NCBI RefSeq assembly: GCF_008086595.1
Contig: NZ_RXYA01000012.1
Location: 62,001-126,000, forward strand
From: Acetobacterium paludosum
Lineage (GTDB): Bacteria; Bacillota; Clostridia; Eubacteriales; Eubacteriaceae
DNA: 64,000 nt
Direction: 5' to 3'
The position numbers and the translations under genes are program-made. A model generated the notes under the pieces. That model saw only the letters and a list, made by a program, of their open reading frames with translations, searched no databases and was not told the origin of the DNA. Below are positions 1 through 8,433 of the stretch, one piece after another (position 1 is the first letter of the stretch; each line of letters starts with the position of its first letter).

Positions 1-2
1 CG

Positions 3-1259
3 GCTAAAACAAAAGCACTGATGATGGAACCAATTGAAACACAAACAGCACAAATTCCATATTGGGATTATGCGATGAAAGTAAAAGTAAAAGATCGTTT
101 ATTGAACAAATCTTCTGTTAAAGGAAGCCAATTCTGCCAGCCGCTGCTTGAATTCTCAGGCGCTTGTGCTGGATGTGGGGAAACACCATATATCAAAACC
201 ATTACGCAATTGTTCGGAGACCGTATGATGGTGGCCAATGCAACCGGTTGTTCATCAATTTGGGGCGCATCTTCGCCATCAACACCTTATACTAAAAATG
301 CCGAAGGAAAAGGCCCGGCTTGGGCAAATTCGTTATTTGAAGATAATGCCGAATTTGGATTTGGAATGCTCCTTGCCACTGAAAAAATGGGCGACACCAT
401 CGGAAATTATCTCAAGGAAATCATTGCGGGAGATTCTCCGGATGGCGTTAAAACGGCAGCTAATGCATGGATTGACGGCAGAAATGATCCGGAAGCTTCA
501 AAAATAGCAGCTACTCAACTTATTAAAGCGTTAGCAGGATATTCTCCTGACGGACTGCTGGCAAAACGGGTTAAATTCATCCTTGATAATAAGGCTTACC
601 TAGTCAAAAAATCCCAATGGGTATTTGGCGGCGATGGTTGGGCTTACGATATTGGATATGGCGGTTTAGACCATGTTCTGGCATCACATAAAAACATTAA
701 CGTATTTGTAGTGGATACGGAAATCTACTCCAATACCGGTGGTCAGGCTTCTAAATCGACACCAACGGCCGCAGTTGCTCAGTTTGCTTCCGCAGGCGAA
801 AGAGTTAAGAAAAAAGATTTGGGTATGATGGCAGCTACCTATGGTTATGTCTATGTTGCCCAGGTTGCAATGGGCGCAGATAAAAATCAGTTTATCAAGG
901 CAATCACTGAAGCAGAAGCTTATGATGGTCCTTCATTGATCATTGCTTATGCACCTTGCATCAATCATGGGATTAAAGGTGGCATGAGTCGAACTCAATC
1001 CCACGAAGCTTTTGCAGTGGAATCGGGTTACTGGCATCTATACAGATTTAACCCGACCTTAAAAGAAGAAGGAAAAAATCCATTTATTTTAGATTCAAAA
1101 GCACCGGATATGGATAAATTTACTGATTTCTTAGATTCAGAAGTTCGTTATACCTCATTAAAATTAACTTTCCCGGAAGTTTCGGCTACGCTTTATAAAA
1201 GAGCAAAAGAAGAAGCTTACGAACGTTATATGGGTTACAAACAAAAATCAGAAATGTAG
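3..1259 (+). CDS. nifJ: Pyruvate:ferredoxin oxidoreductase, C-terminal part (5' truncated by window edge)
   Basis: This is the C-terminal part of pyruvate:ferredoxin (flavodoxin) oxidoreductase, the cytosolic enzyme that interconverts pyruvate and acetyl-CoA plus CO2 with reduced ferredoxin. The frame is open to the window edge, so the two adjacent ATGs at 21 are internal and the gene starts outside. Visible are the Cys motif GACAGCGETPY with the TPP-domain signature MVANATGCSSIWG, the TPP/Mg site GGDGWAYDIGYGG, and the EIYSNTGGQASKSTP stretch typical of the single-chain enzyme. The two-ferredoxin domain would lie upstream. A strong terminator follows. In an acetogen this enzyme links the Wood-Ljungdahl pathway to biosynthesis. 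Identity is very secure; the family also includes 2-oxoacid oxidoreductases of similar fold. Confidence 0.96.
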   Translation, partial: AKTKALMMEPIETQTAQIPYWDYAMKVKVKDRLLNKSSVKGSQFCQPLLEFSGACAGCGETPYIKTITQLFGDRMMVANATGCSSIWGASSPSTPYTKNAEGKGPAWANSLFEDNAEFGFGMLLATEKMGDTIGNYLKEIIAGDSPDGVKTAANAWIDGRNDPEASKIAATQLIKALAGYSPDGLLAKRVKFILDNKAYLVKKSQWVFGGDGWAYDIGYGGLDHVLASHKNINVFVVDTEIYSNTGGQASKSTPTAAVAQFASAGERVKKKDLGMMAATYGYVYVAQVAMGADKNQFIKAITEAEAYDGPSLIIAYAPCINHGIKGGMSRTQSHEAFAVESGYWHLYRFNPTLKEEGKNPFILDSKAPDMDKFTDFLDSEVRYTSLKLTFPEVSATLYKRAKEEAYERYMGYKQKSEM

Positions 1260-1280
1260 TAAAAAAGAACAATCAATTTT

Positions 1281-1307
1281 GGAGCCCCTTTGGGGGTTCC
1301 TTTTTTT
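1281..1307 (+). terminator. Intrinsic terminator after PFOR
   Basis: Stem GGAGCCCC / GGGGTTCC around a 4-nt loop, followed by seven T. It sits 22 bases after the PFOR stop. Confidence 0.9.
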
Positions 1308-1548
1308 AAAGAAATATTTTAATCAGCGTTTGCAATTGTATTACCATGACAGAAATTTCAGTTGATGAGGTTGTTTTCCTAGTTATTGTTAGTCTGTTTT
1401 GATATAATCAACTATAATAATATTTGAGGCACCAATAACAAGAAAACAATTGGTCGGTCCAGTAGTTTTTGAAGTGCCGGAAAAAGATAGTTTGATTTAA
1501 AGATAAAAGCAGATGATTAAATTACATTCTGCTATAATAGGAGATATC
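1308..1548 (+). other. Intergenic region upstream of galE, no clear gene
   Basis: AT-rich gap of about 240 bases. A TATAAT-like hexamer occurs near 1401 but no good -35 at the right distance was found. A start-less open frame ending near 1500 could encode a short tail reading VGPVVFEVPEKD, bounded upstream by a stop; it may be a gene remnant or chance. Nothing else recognisable. Confidence 0.4.
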
Positions 1549-2538
1549 ATGAAAATACTAGTATGCGGGGGTGCCGGTTATATTGGCTCTCATATTGTCA
1601 GGGAATTATTGAATAAAAATTATGAAGTGGCGGTGTTAGATAATTTTTCAACTGGACATATCGGATCAGTTCCCAAAGCGGCGATAATTGAAACAGGAGA
1701 CATTCGGGATAAGAATTTTTTAAAAGAAGTGTTTGAAAAACACCAGTTTGATTGCGTCATGCATTTTTGTGCCAATTCCCAGGTTGGCGAATCCATGGAA
1801 CGGCCCATAAAATATTATAACAATAATGTCTACGGAACACTGTGTCTTTTAGAAACTATGGTAGAATTCAAAGTGAAAAATTTTATTTTTTCTTCTACAG
1901 CGGCAGTATATGGGGAACCGGAGGAGTTGCCAATTACCGAAGCAACAACAAAAAAACCGACAAATACCTATGGTGAGACAAAATTAGCAGTGGAAAAAAT
2001 GTTGAAGTGGATTGGCGAAGCACATGGATTGAGTTATATGATTTTTCGATATTTTAATGCTTCTGGTGCTTACCCCTCTGGTGAAATTGGCGAGGATCAC
2101 ACGCCTGAGAGTCATTTAATTCCATTGATATTACAGACGGCCTTGGGACAGCGGGAAAAAATATCTATATTTGGTGATGATTACAAAACATTCGACGGAA
2201 CGTGCGTTCGAGATTACATTCATGTGATGGACATCGCAGCGGCCCATATTTTGGGAATGGAAAAATTGTTCCAGGGTGGTCAAAGTGATGTGTTCAATTT
2301 AGGTAATGGCAATGGATTTTCGGTGAAAGAAGTGATTGAACGTGTGAAAAGTATTACCGGAAAAGAATTTGAAGTTGAAATGACTGGTCGGCGACCGGGT
2401 GATCCGGCGATGCTCATTGCTTCTTCAGCAAAAGCGCGGAATCAGTTGGGGTGGACGCCAGCGTATGCCGATTTAGATACCATCATTAAAACGGCATGGG
2501 AATGGCATCGAACCCATCCTCAAGGTTATGGAAAATAA
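1549..2538 (+). CDS. galE: UDP-glucose 4-epimerase
   Basis: Interconverts UDP-glucose and UDP-galactose for the Leloir pathway and for supplying galactosyl units to envelope polysaccharides. A short-chain dehydrogenase/reductase of 329 residues, the normal GalE length. The NAD-binding glycine motif GGAGYIGS is at the N-terminus, the FSSTAAVYG serine segment and the YGETK (YxxxK) catalytic pair lie mid-protein, and DGTCVRDYIHV and the C-terminal GRRPGDP are typical. A longer frame begins at 1513, but AGGAG at 1539-1543 sits 5 bases before the ATG at 1549 and the Rossmann strand begins directly there. Probably co-transcribed with arsD, 21 bases downstream. Confidence 0.95.
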   Translation: MKILVCGGAGYIGSHIVRELLNKNYEVAVLDNFSTGHIGSVPKAAIIETGDIRDKNFLKEVFEKHQFDCVMHFCANSQVGESMERPIKYYNNNVYGTLCLLETMVEFKVKNFIFSSTAAVYGEPEELPITEATTKKPTNTYGETKLAVEKMLKWIGEAHGLSYMIFRYFNASGAYPSGEIGEDHTPESHLIPLILQTALGQREKISIFGDDYKTFDGTCVRDYIHVMDIAAAHILGMEKLFQGGQSDVFNLGNGNGFSVKEVIERVKSITGKEFEVEMTGRRPGDPAMLIASSAKARNQLGWTPAYADLDTIIKTAWEWHRTHPQGYGK

Positions 2539-2559
2539 AGAATAAAAAGGAGAATTGAA

Positions 2560-2943
2560 ATGAGTAAAGTAGAAATATTTGAACCGGCAATGTGTTGTTC
2601 AACGGGAGTATGTGGACCGGGTGTGGATCCGGAATTATTGCGAATCGCGACATTTATCAGCGAGCTGGAAGGAATGGGCAAAAAAATTGTGAGATATAAT
2701 CTTTCAAGTGCGCCGGAGGCTTTTGTTCAAAATATAAAAGTAAATGATGCTTTAATCAACGTCGGGATGGGAGCGCTTCCAATCACGGTGGTGGATGATG
2801 AAATAAAAAAAATGGGAGACTATCCAGCAAATTCAGATCTTGCCACCTGGGCCGGAATGACCAGAGAAGATATTATTGAGATGATTAAGAAATCACAAAG
2901 TTCATCAGGATGTGAAGGCTGTGGCGGCGGGAATTGCTGCTGA
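2560..2943 (+). CDS. arsD: ArsD-like arsenic metallochaperone
   Basis: ArsD binds As(III)/Sb(III) through thiols and hands it to the ArsA ATPase; it also acts as a weak repressor of ars operons. The 127-residue protein carries the three metalloid ligands Cys12, Cys13 and Cys18 (EPAMCCSTGVCGPG) and ends in a Cys-rich tail with Cys118, Cys121 and a terminal Cys126-Cys127 pair, resembling the dispensable C-terminal vicinal cysteines of classical ArsD. AAGGAG precedes the ATG. No arsA, arsB, arsC or arsR is nearby; the upstream partner is galE, which is unusual. A role as a stand-alone thiol metallochaperone or regulator is possible but not shown. Confidence 0.87.
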   Translation: MSKVEIFEPAMCCSTGVCGPGVDPELLRIATFISELEGMGKKIVRYNLSSAPEAFVQNIKVNDALINVGMGALPITVVDDEIKKMGDYPANSDLATWAGMTREDIIEMIKKSQSSSGCEGCGGGNCC

Positions 2944-2960
2944 TTTAAAAGAATGAATTT

Positions 2961-3002
2961 AAAGGCCCCTTACTGATCAGTGGATATCAGTAAGGGGCCT
3001 TT
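2961..3002 (+). terminator. Intrinsic terminator after arsD, symmetric
   Basis: A 17-bp perfect stem (left arm 2961-2977, right arm 2986-3002) that begins with AAA and ends with TTT, so it can act in both directions between arsD and the converging reverse-strand exporter genes. Confidence 0.88.
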
Positions 3003-3046
3003 AATGAGGTCATTTAATTATTCCTTGTTGGGTATAAAAATTATAA

Positions 3047-3535
3047 TCATGATAATGGTTCATTTTTATCCTGTTTAAATTGTTTTCTTACGGCAAGTTT
3101 TCTTCGAATCATAATCTTTCGTGTCAGCATCACTGAGGAGGAAACCAGGATAATGCCGACAGCTACGGCACCTGAGATAAGAAGGGTATGGATACCAGTT
3201 GAAAGCCCCAGATCAGCATCACCATTGATAAAATATAACATGGTATAGTACATGCCACCGCCCGGAACCAGTGGAATCAGGGCAATCGCAAGATAAATCG
3301 TCGTTGGTGAACTGGTCGCCCGGGCCATGATTTCGGCGTAGAGAGAGATGGCGATGGCAGCAAGCATCGATAAGATAATATCATTGCCAATGATTAATTG
3401 AAAGAGCGCAAAGGTCAATTGGCCGACAAAACCGCCAAGCGCAGAAAAAAGAAGTTTGTTTTTTTTGATATTAAATACAATTGCAAAAGCATAAGAGGCA
3501 CCAAAAGCATAAAGACACGGTAAAAAATAAGTCAT
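3047..3535 (-). CDS. Threonine/serine exporter family, small subunit (YjjB/ThrE C-half type)
   Basis: Integral membrane protein of 162 residues with about five hydrophobic segments and a basic C-terminal tail. It matches the YjjB-like half (DUF3815) of split ThrE-type exporters; the LVPGGGMYYTMLYFINGD segment is the characteristic loop. ThrE proteins export threonine and serine; in many Firmicutes the transporter is split into this small subunit and a larger YjjP-like one, encoded here immediately upstream with a 4-base gap. Substrate in this organism is not shown by the sequence. It is the last gene of the coaBC-led reverse-strand group. Confidence 0.85.
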   Translation of the reverse strand: MTYFLPCLYAFGASYAFAIVFNIKKNKLLFSALGGFVGQLTFALFQLIIGNDIILSMLAAIAISLYAEIMARATSSPTTIYLAIALIPLVPGGGMYYTMLYFINGDADLGLSTGIHTLLISGAVAVGIILVSSSVMLTRKIMIRRKLAVRKQFKQDKNEPLS

Positions 3536-3539
3536 TGGA

Positions 3540-4304
3540 TCATCCTCCCCAAAAAGGTCTTAGTAGACTAAGTGGTACGGCAACACCCGCTGCGATAGCT
3601 GCGGCAATAAGCAGAGCTTCGATACCTTTTGTCAAGCCGGCAAGGTAATCACCGGCAATAATATCTCGGATTGCATTGGTAATAACAAGTCCTGGTACAA
3701 GCGTCATGATCGATCCGATGATAATGGTATTCATATGGGTGGTCAATCCCAGTCCGGACGCAATGACTGCAACGGTGGCGGCAATGAATCCACCGACCAT
3801 GTTAATAAAAAAAATGTTTGTCTCCAGACGAATCATAACATCCATTAATAGTTTAGTGCCGATTCCAATAATAAAACCAATGCAGCTGTCTAGAAAATTT
3901 CCGCCAAAAAATAAGGTGTACATTTGGGCAATAAAGGCAAAGGCTAAAACCTGCAAAAGGTATGGATAGGCAGGCGCATTGTTAATGCGCTTAATTTCCG
4001 AGAGTAGATCATCATAAGAAATGGCCTCGTAACAAATTTGCCGTGATAAATGATTTAATTCATCAACCTTTGTTAAATCCGTTACGCGGGTATGAATGCG
4101 CCGGGTTAGGGTAAGGGTTTCGATATCATCCATCGTGATTGAGATAATAATCGTTGTCGGAACACAAAAAATTTCAGCTTCCCGTGCGCCTAAAGCAATG
4201 CAGATGCGGTGCATCGACTCCTCTACTCGATAGGTTTCGGCACCGTTTGAAAGCAAAATCAAGCCCATTTCCATGGCAATATGACTGAGTTGCGAAATGG
4301 TCAT
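3540..4304 (-). CDS. Threonine/serine exporter family, large subunit (YjjP/ThrE N-half type)
   Basis: A 254-residue protein with a soluble N-terminal domain (about 1-120) holding the family motif LLSNGAETYRVEESM and the FCVPTTIIISI stretch, followed by about five membrane segments with the conserved loop LVPGLVITNAIRDIIAGD. This is the YjjP/ThrE half of split amino acid exporters and would pair with the next gene. Its start overlaps the coaBC stop by one base (TAATG), which indicates translational coupling. Function in amino acid efflux is a family inference. Confidence 0.87.
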   Translation of the reverse strand: MTISQLSHIAMEMGLILLSNGAETYRVEESMHRICIALGAREAEIFCVPTTIIISITMDDIETLTLTRRIHTRVTDLTKVDELNHLSRQICYEAISYDDLLSEIKRINNAPAYPYLLQVLAFAFIAQMYTLFFGGNFLDSCIGFIIGIGTKLLMDVMIRLETNIFFINMVGGFIAATVAVIASGLGLTTHMNTIIIGSIMTLVPGLVITNAIRDIIAGDYLAGLTKGIEALLIAAAIAAGVAVPLSLLRPFWGG

Positions 4305-5503
4305 TACAGTTCATCTATAATCGCATCGAGAACACGATGAGCCACATCATCCTTTGATAAGAGCGGAAGTTCTTCTACTCTATCCGGGGTTATAATCGTG
4401 ACCCGGTTGGTGGATGTATTAAAACCAGCGCCTTTTTCTTTGAGGTTATTGGCAACCATCATATTGACATTCTTATGTTCAAGCTTTTCCTTGGTGTTTT
4501 CAATCATATTTTCGGTTTCCATTGAAAAACCGCAAATAAATTGATCAGACCGTTTTTTTTCACCGATCGTTTTTAAAATATCGATGGTGGGAGTTAACTG
4601 TATTTCCGGAAGACCAGCTCGCTTTTTCAGTTTTTCGTCAGAATAGGTTTTGGGCTTGAAATCAGCGACGGCAGCAGATTTAATGACGATGTCGGTTGCT
4701 TCAAAATGATCCATCACTGCTGCACACATTTCACTGGCGGAAAATACGGAGATGAGATTAACGAAAGCAGGTGGAACAAGAGCTGTTTTCCCACTTATCA
4801 ATGTTACCTTGGCACCGCGAAGCATAGCCGCGGTTGCTAAAGCATAACCCATTTTACCGCTGGAGTGGTTGGTGATATACCGAATCGGATCAATCGCTTC
4901 GCAAGTGGGCCCAGCGGTAATCAATATATTTTTACCCGAAAGATCCTTATGATAGGCAATTTCACGGAGAATATGAGCAACCAGTAAATCTTCTTCGGGA
5001 AGTTTTCCAGTTCCAAAATCTTTACAGGCAAGAATGCCAACGGCGGGATCAATGATTTTATAACCAAATCCCTTTAATTGTACTAAGTTGTTTTGGAGAA
5101 TGGGGTTTTCGTACATGGCCGTGTTCATGGCAGGAGCAATAAGTTTTGGACACCGACAAGCCATAATGGTGGTCGTCAGCATATCATCGGCGATACCATT
5201 GGCAATTTTACCGATGATATTGGCAGTGGCAGGTGCGATCATAAAGAGATCGGCCTTTTTTGCCAAACTAACATGGGCGATATCATAACTCATATTGCGG
5301 TCAAATGTATCGACGATGCATTTGTTCCCGGTCAAACTTTCAAAAACAAGAGGTGAAATGAATTCTTGTGCATTTTTTGTCATAATGACTTGCACATCAC
5401 AGTCCATTTTTGCAAGGCGGCTGGCAACATTTGCCATTTTATAAGCGGCAATACTTCCGGTAATACCAAGTACCACCGTTTTATTCTTCAATAGTTTTTT
5501 CAT
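4304..5503 (-). CDS. coaBC: Bifunctional phosphopantothenoylcysteine decarboxylase/synthetase
   Basis: Catalyses two consecutive cytosolic steps of coenzyme A synthesis: CTP-dependent joining of 4'-phosphopantothenate to cysteine (CoaB), then FMN-dependent decarboxylation to 4'-phosphopantetheine (CoaC). At 399 residues it has the normal fused length. The N-terminal half (about 1-180) is the flavoprotein CoaC with GITGSIAAYK, the active-site His in SYDIAHVSLAK, and the PAMNTAMYENP substrate clamp. The C-terminal half is CoaB with ITAGPTCEAIDPIRYITNHSSGKMG and the AAVADF and Lys-rich KLKK segments. AAGGAAT precedes the ATG. A pantothenate-type transporter gene is divergently transcribed next door. 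Confidence 0.96.
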   Translation of the reverse strand: MKKLLKNKTVVLGITGSIAAYKMANVASRLAKMDCDVQVIMTKNAQEFISPLVFESLTGNKCIVDTFDRNMSYDIAHVSLAKKADLFMIAPATANIIGKIANGIADDMLTTTIMACRCPKLIAPAMNTAMYENPILQNNLVQLKGFGYKIIDPAVGILACKDFGTGKLPEEDLLVAHILREIAYHKDLSGKNILITAGPTCEAIDPIRYITNHSSGKMGYALATAAMLRGAKVTLISGKTALVPPAFVNLISVFSASEMCAAVMDHFEATDIVIKSAAVADFKPKTYSDEKLKKRAGLPEIQLTPTIDILKTIGEKKRSDQFICGFSMETENMIENTKEKLEHKNVNMMVANNLKEKGAGFNTSTNRVTIITPDRVEELPLLSKDDVAHRVLDAIIDEL

Positions 5504-5606
5504 CTAGATTCCTTTTTGAACTTTATTTAAGACAGTTCCGTTATTATTTGTATTTTATGGTTCTATTATATCAAAGATAAGTGATAAGAGTAAACACAAG
5601 TTTTCC

Positions 5607-5635
5607 TTGAATTTTAGTTAGAAAGAAGTTAGAAT
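5607..5635 (+). promoter_or_regulatory. Candidate sigma-A promoter for the pantothenate-type transporter
   Basis: TTGAAT, 17-base spacer, TAGAAT, ending 50 bases before the SD-supported start at 5686. Confidence 0.55.
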
Positions 5636-5685
5636 ATAGATGCATTGTATCCGGCATGACTGGAACGATAGCGGGAGGTAATCAA

Positions 5686-6315
5686 ATGAAAAACGTAAAG
5701 ACCAACGATTTGGTCAAAGTATCCTTTTTTGTAGCGATCATTGTTCTTTTGGCCGCAACACCGTTTCTGGGGTATATCCCTCTGGGATTCACGCGGGCGA
5801 CCATTATCCACATCCCGGTTATTATCGGTAGTATTCTTTTGGGACCATTTTATGGTGCTTTTCTGGGATTTGTCTTTGGCTTGACGAGTTTAATTAATAA
5901 TACGTTTAATCCGACGGTCACATCTTTCGTATTTACTCCATTTTATTCCATTGGAACTAGTTCCGGAAATTTCTGGAGTTTAGTTATTTGTTTTGTACCC
6001 AGAATATTAGTGGGGGTTGTTCCTTATTATCTTTACAAAGGGATGAAAAAAATTAAAAATAATGATGTGTTGGCACTGAGTGTTGCCGGAGTGGGTGGAT
6101 CGCTCACGAATACCCTGTTAGTTATGAATGGTATCTATCTGTTTTTTGGCCAAAGCTATGCTCAGGCTAAGAATGTAGGCTTTTCAACGCTCTATGGCGT
6201 AATTTTAACGGTCATTGGAATCAATGGGGTTCCGGAAGCGATCGTGGCAGGCATTTTAACCACCGCTATCTGTAAGGTTTTATTAAAATACACAAACCGG
6301 GCGCTATTGTCATAA
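5686..6315 (+). CDS. ECF transporter S-component, probable pantothenate transporter
   Basis: Substrate-binding membrane subunit of an energy-coupling-factor vitamin importer; it would borrow a shared EcfA/EcfT module encoded elsewhere. The 209-residue protein is almost entirely hydrophobic with about six membrane segments, and has the GFTRATIIHIPVIIGSILLGPFYG segment, in which the short IHIPVIIG core and the LGPFYGAFLGFVFG motif match PanT-like S-components. Start chosen at 5686 because GGGAGG lies seven bases upstream; the frame is open from 5656. Its divergent position beside coaBC supports pantothenate as the substrate, because that is the precursor CoaBC needs, but the assignment is context-based. 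Confidence 0.8.
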   Translation: MKNVKTNDLVKVSFFVAIIVLLAATPFLGYIPLGFTRATIIHIPVIIGSILLGPFYGAFLGFVFGLTSLINNTFNPTVTSFVFTPFYSIGTSSGNFWSLVICFVPRILVGVVPYYLYKGMKKIKNNDVLALSVAGVGGSLTNTLLVMNGIYLFFGQSYAQAKNVGFSTLYGVILTVIGINGVPEAIVAGILTTAICKVLLKYTNRALLS

Positions 6316-6373
6316 ACTGAAAATAATTAAGTTCAAAAAAATATTTGCTCAAAATATAGTATGGAAATTTAAG

Positions 6374-6412
6374 AAAAACTGTCTTCTGGTTTAAATCAGG
6401 AGGCAGTTTTTT
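6374..6412 (+). terminator. Intrinsic terminator after the S-component gene
   Basis: Stem AAAACTGTCTTCTG / CAGGAGGCAGTTTT with one G-T pair and one mismatch, running into six T. Confidence 0.82.
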
Positions 6413-6548
6413 ATTTGATCGAAGGTTTATTGACAAGCGGAATATCAAAGGGTGTTTCTGATACTTTGAGCTTTTCAAAAAGTTGAAAAGAATATATAAT
6501 GAACATCAAGATATAGGAATGTAAAAAAAGAAACATCAAGGAGAGAAG

Positions 6549-8405
6549 ATGAGAAATTGCAAACAGGCCTTTAGTCTATTGCTGATGATTTTAATGGTTT
6601 TTGGACTATGGGGATCAACAGTTTTCGGAGCGACTGTAAATAATGATGAAACGATTACGCTTAAGATTATCCATACCAATGATACCCATGCCCGGTATGA
6701 TTACAACATCGGTAAAACCATTGGGTATGCCAAGCTTAAAACCATCATCACCCAGGAGAGTCCGGATTTGACCGTGGATGCCGGGGATACCTTTCATGGA
6801 CAATCCTTTGCGACCATTGAAAAAGGGGGAAGCATCGCTGAAATCATGGCGGCTGTCGGATTTGACGCCATGGCGCCGGGAAATCACGACTTCAATTATG
6901 GAAGCGCCAGGCTTTTAGAACTTGGAGCACTGGCAAATACAAAAATATTAGGCGCCAATGTGCGTTATACCGATTCCGGAGAGCCGTTTTTCAATGATTC
7001 ATATCTGATAAAAGAAATAAATGTCAACGGAGAAATCATAAAAATCGGGGTATTCGGCTTGATCAGTCCTGATATTTATTCTGATACGGCTCCCAGTAAT
7101 GTTGAAGGCCTAACCTTTGGAACTGAGGAATCGATTATTGAAACGGCCAAGACTTCCGTTGCGGCTCTGAAGGCTCAGGGCTGTGATGTGATTGTGGCAC
7201 TGACCCATATGGGAGATTCTAATAATGGTGAATTGATGCGAAGTGAAGTTGTCGCTCAGGAAGTCCCAGGAATTGATGTCATTGTGGATGGACATACTCA
7301 CGATATTGAGAATTCGGAAGTCAACGGAACCTTAATTGTTCAAACCGGTTGTTATTTCAGTGCGGTTGGTGAAGTTGAGATTACCTTAAAAGAACATGAT
7401 CTTGAAGAAGCAGCGGTTAGTGGAGCTGAAGGTGATAAGGACCAGATTTCAGGACAAGCGGAAATTCCAACGAATGACACTGAAGGCGTCGTGACACAGG
7501 TGGATGAACCGTCATATACGGTCGAAAATAAGACCGAATCGCTGATTACGGCAAGTCAGGCAACGGATGAGCTCATTCCTGCAGATCCAACAGTAGCCAA
7601 TCTAATCGCGACAATTGAAGCCCGGGAAGATCCGATAAAAAATGAAGTCATTGGAAATACGCCGGTAAAACTTGGCGGAAACAACGGGAATATCTGGGAA
7701 GATGTCCGTTTGGGAGAAGTGAACTTGGGACGCGCCCTTGCCGACAGTTATCTTTTTGGAACCGGCGCTGATGTTGCCATTGAAAATGCCGGTGGAATAA
7801 GAGCTGAAATAGCGGCAGGTGATATTACCAAAGGCCAGGTCATTGATGTCCTTCCTTTTGGCAACTATTTAGTGACTAAAAAAGTTTCCGGCGCCGATAT
7901 ATTAAGGATGATGGAGACCAGTATCGAAATTGGTGTCAACAATCAAGTTGCGATGGATAAAAATGACAACTCCTGGCCGGGTAATAGTGGCAGTTATTTG
8001 CAATGGGGGGGCATTAAAGCCCAATACGATCTTAGTAAAGCAAAAGGGAATCGCGTTTTTTCAGCAAAAATTGGCGGCGTGGATTTAGATCCCAATCAAA
8101 TGTATACCATCGCCTGCAATAACTATTTAGCAACCAGCAGCGATTATCCAGAGTTAAAAACAGCCAGCATCCTTAATGAATATTCGGCATGTGATGAAGT
8201 ATTTACGACATATTTACAGGAAGCTGGAAGCGAACGCTTTTTAGCGGCAGTCAACAATTTAAACATTACCGCAGGAACAACGCCGGAATCGCTATCGGAT
8301 CCTCAGCCGATTGCAACGGCCCAGAAACAGTCTTCAAATAATCCTAAAACAGGTTATGGTGAAGGGGATTGGTTTAGAGCATTATTGGGAGTGCTTTGTT
8401 TTTGA
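6549..8405 (+). CDS. Secreted 5'-nucleotidase / metallophosphatase
   Basis: An exported phosphohydrolase of the UshA/YfkN type that probably dephosphorylates nucleotides outside the membrane. The 618-residue protein has an N-terminal signal peptide (hydrophobic core around residues 8-25, VFGA cleavage region), a calcineurin-like metallophosphatase domain with HTNDTHARYD, DAGDTFHG, GNHDFNYG, LTHMG and DGHTHD metal motifs, an acidic low-complexity linker (about 280-330), and a 5'-nucleotidase C-terminal domain (ENAGGIRAEI, LPFGNYLV). The end reads NPKTGYGEGDWFRALLGVLCF: a sortase-like NPKTG motif followed by only a short hydrophobic stretch and no positive tail, so the wall-sorting signal looks truncated. 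SD AGGAGAG precedes the ATG. Confidence 0.93.
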   Translation: MRNCKQAFSLLLMILMVFGLWGSTVFGATVNNDETITLKIIHTNDTHARYDYNIGKTIGYAKLKTIITQESPDLTVDAGDTFHGQSFATIEKGGSIAEIMAAVGFDAMAPGNHDFNYGSARLLELGALANTKILGANVRYTDSGEPFFNDSYLIKEINVNGEIIKIGVFGLISPDIYSDTAPSNVEGLTFGTEESIIETAKTSVAALKAQGCDVIVALTHMGDSNNGELMRSEVVAQEVPGIDVIVDGHTHDIENSEVNGTLIVQTGCYFSAVGEVEITLKEHDLEEAAVSGAEGDKDQISGQAEIPTNDTEGVVTQVDEPSYTVENKTESLITASQATDELIPADPTVANLIATIEAREDPIKNEVIGNTPVKLGGNNGNIWEDVRLGEVNLGRALADSYLFGTGADVAIENAGGIRAEIAAGDITKGQVIDVLPFGNYLVTKKVSGADILRMMETSIEIGVNNQVAMDKNDNSWPGNSGSYLQWGGIKAQYDLSKAKGNRVFSAKIGGVDLDPNQMYTIACNNYLATSSDYPELKTASILNEYSACDEVFTTYLQEAGSERFLAAVNNLNITAGTTPESLSDPQPIATAQKQSSNNPKTGYGEGDWFRALLGVLCF

Positions 8406-8433
8406 AGTTGAAGATGACTGGCAAACTGAGTCA

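Noticed and set aside
1420..1500. Possible short coding remnant before galE
   Set aside because: No start codon and bounded by stops; too short to assign. Kept only as a note in the intergenic entry.
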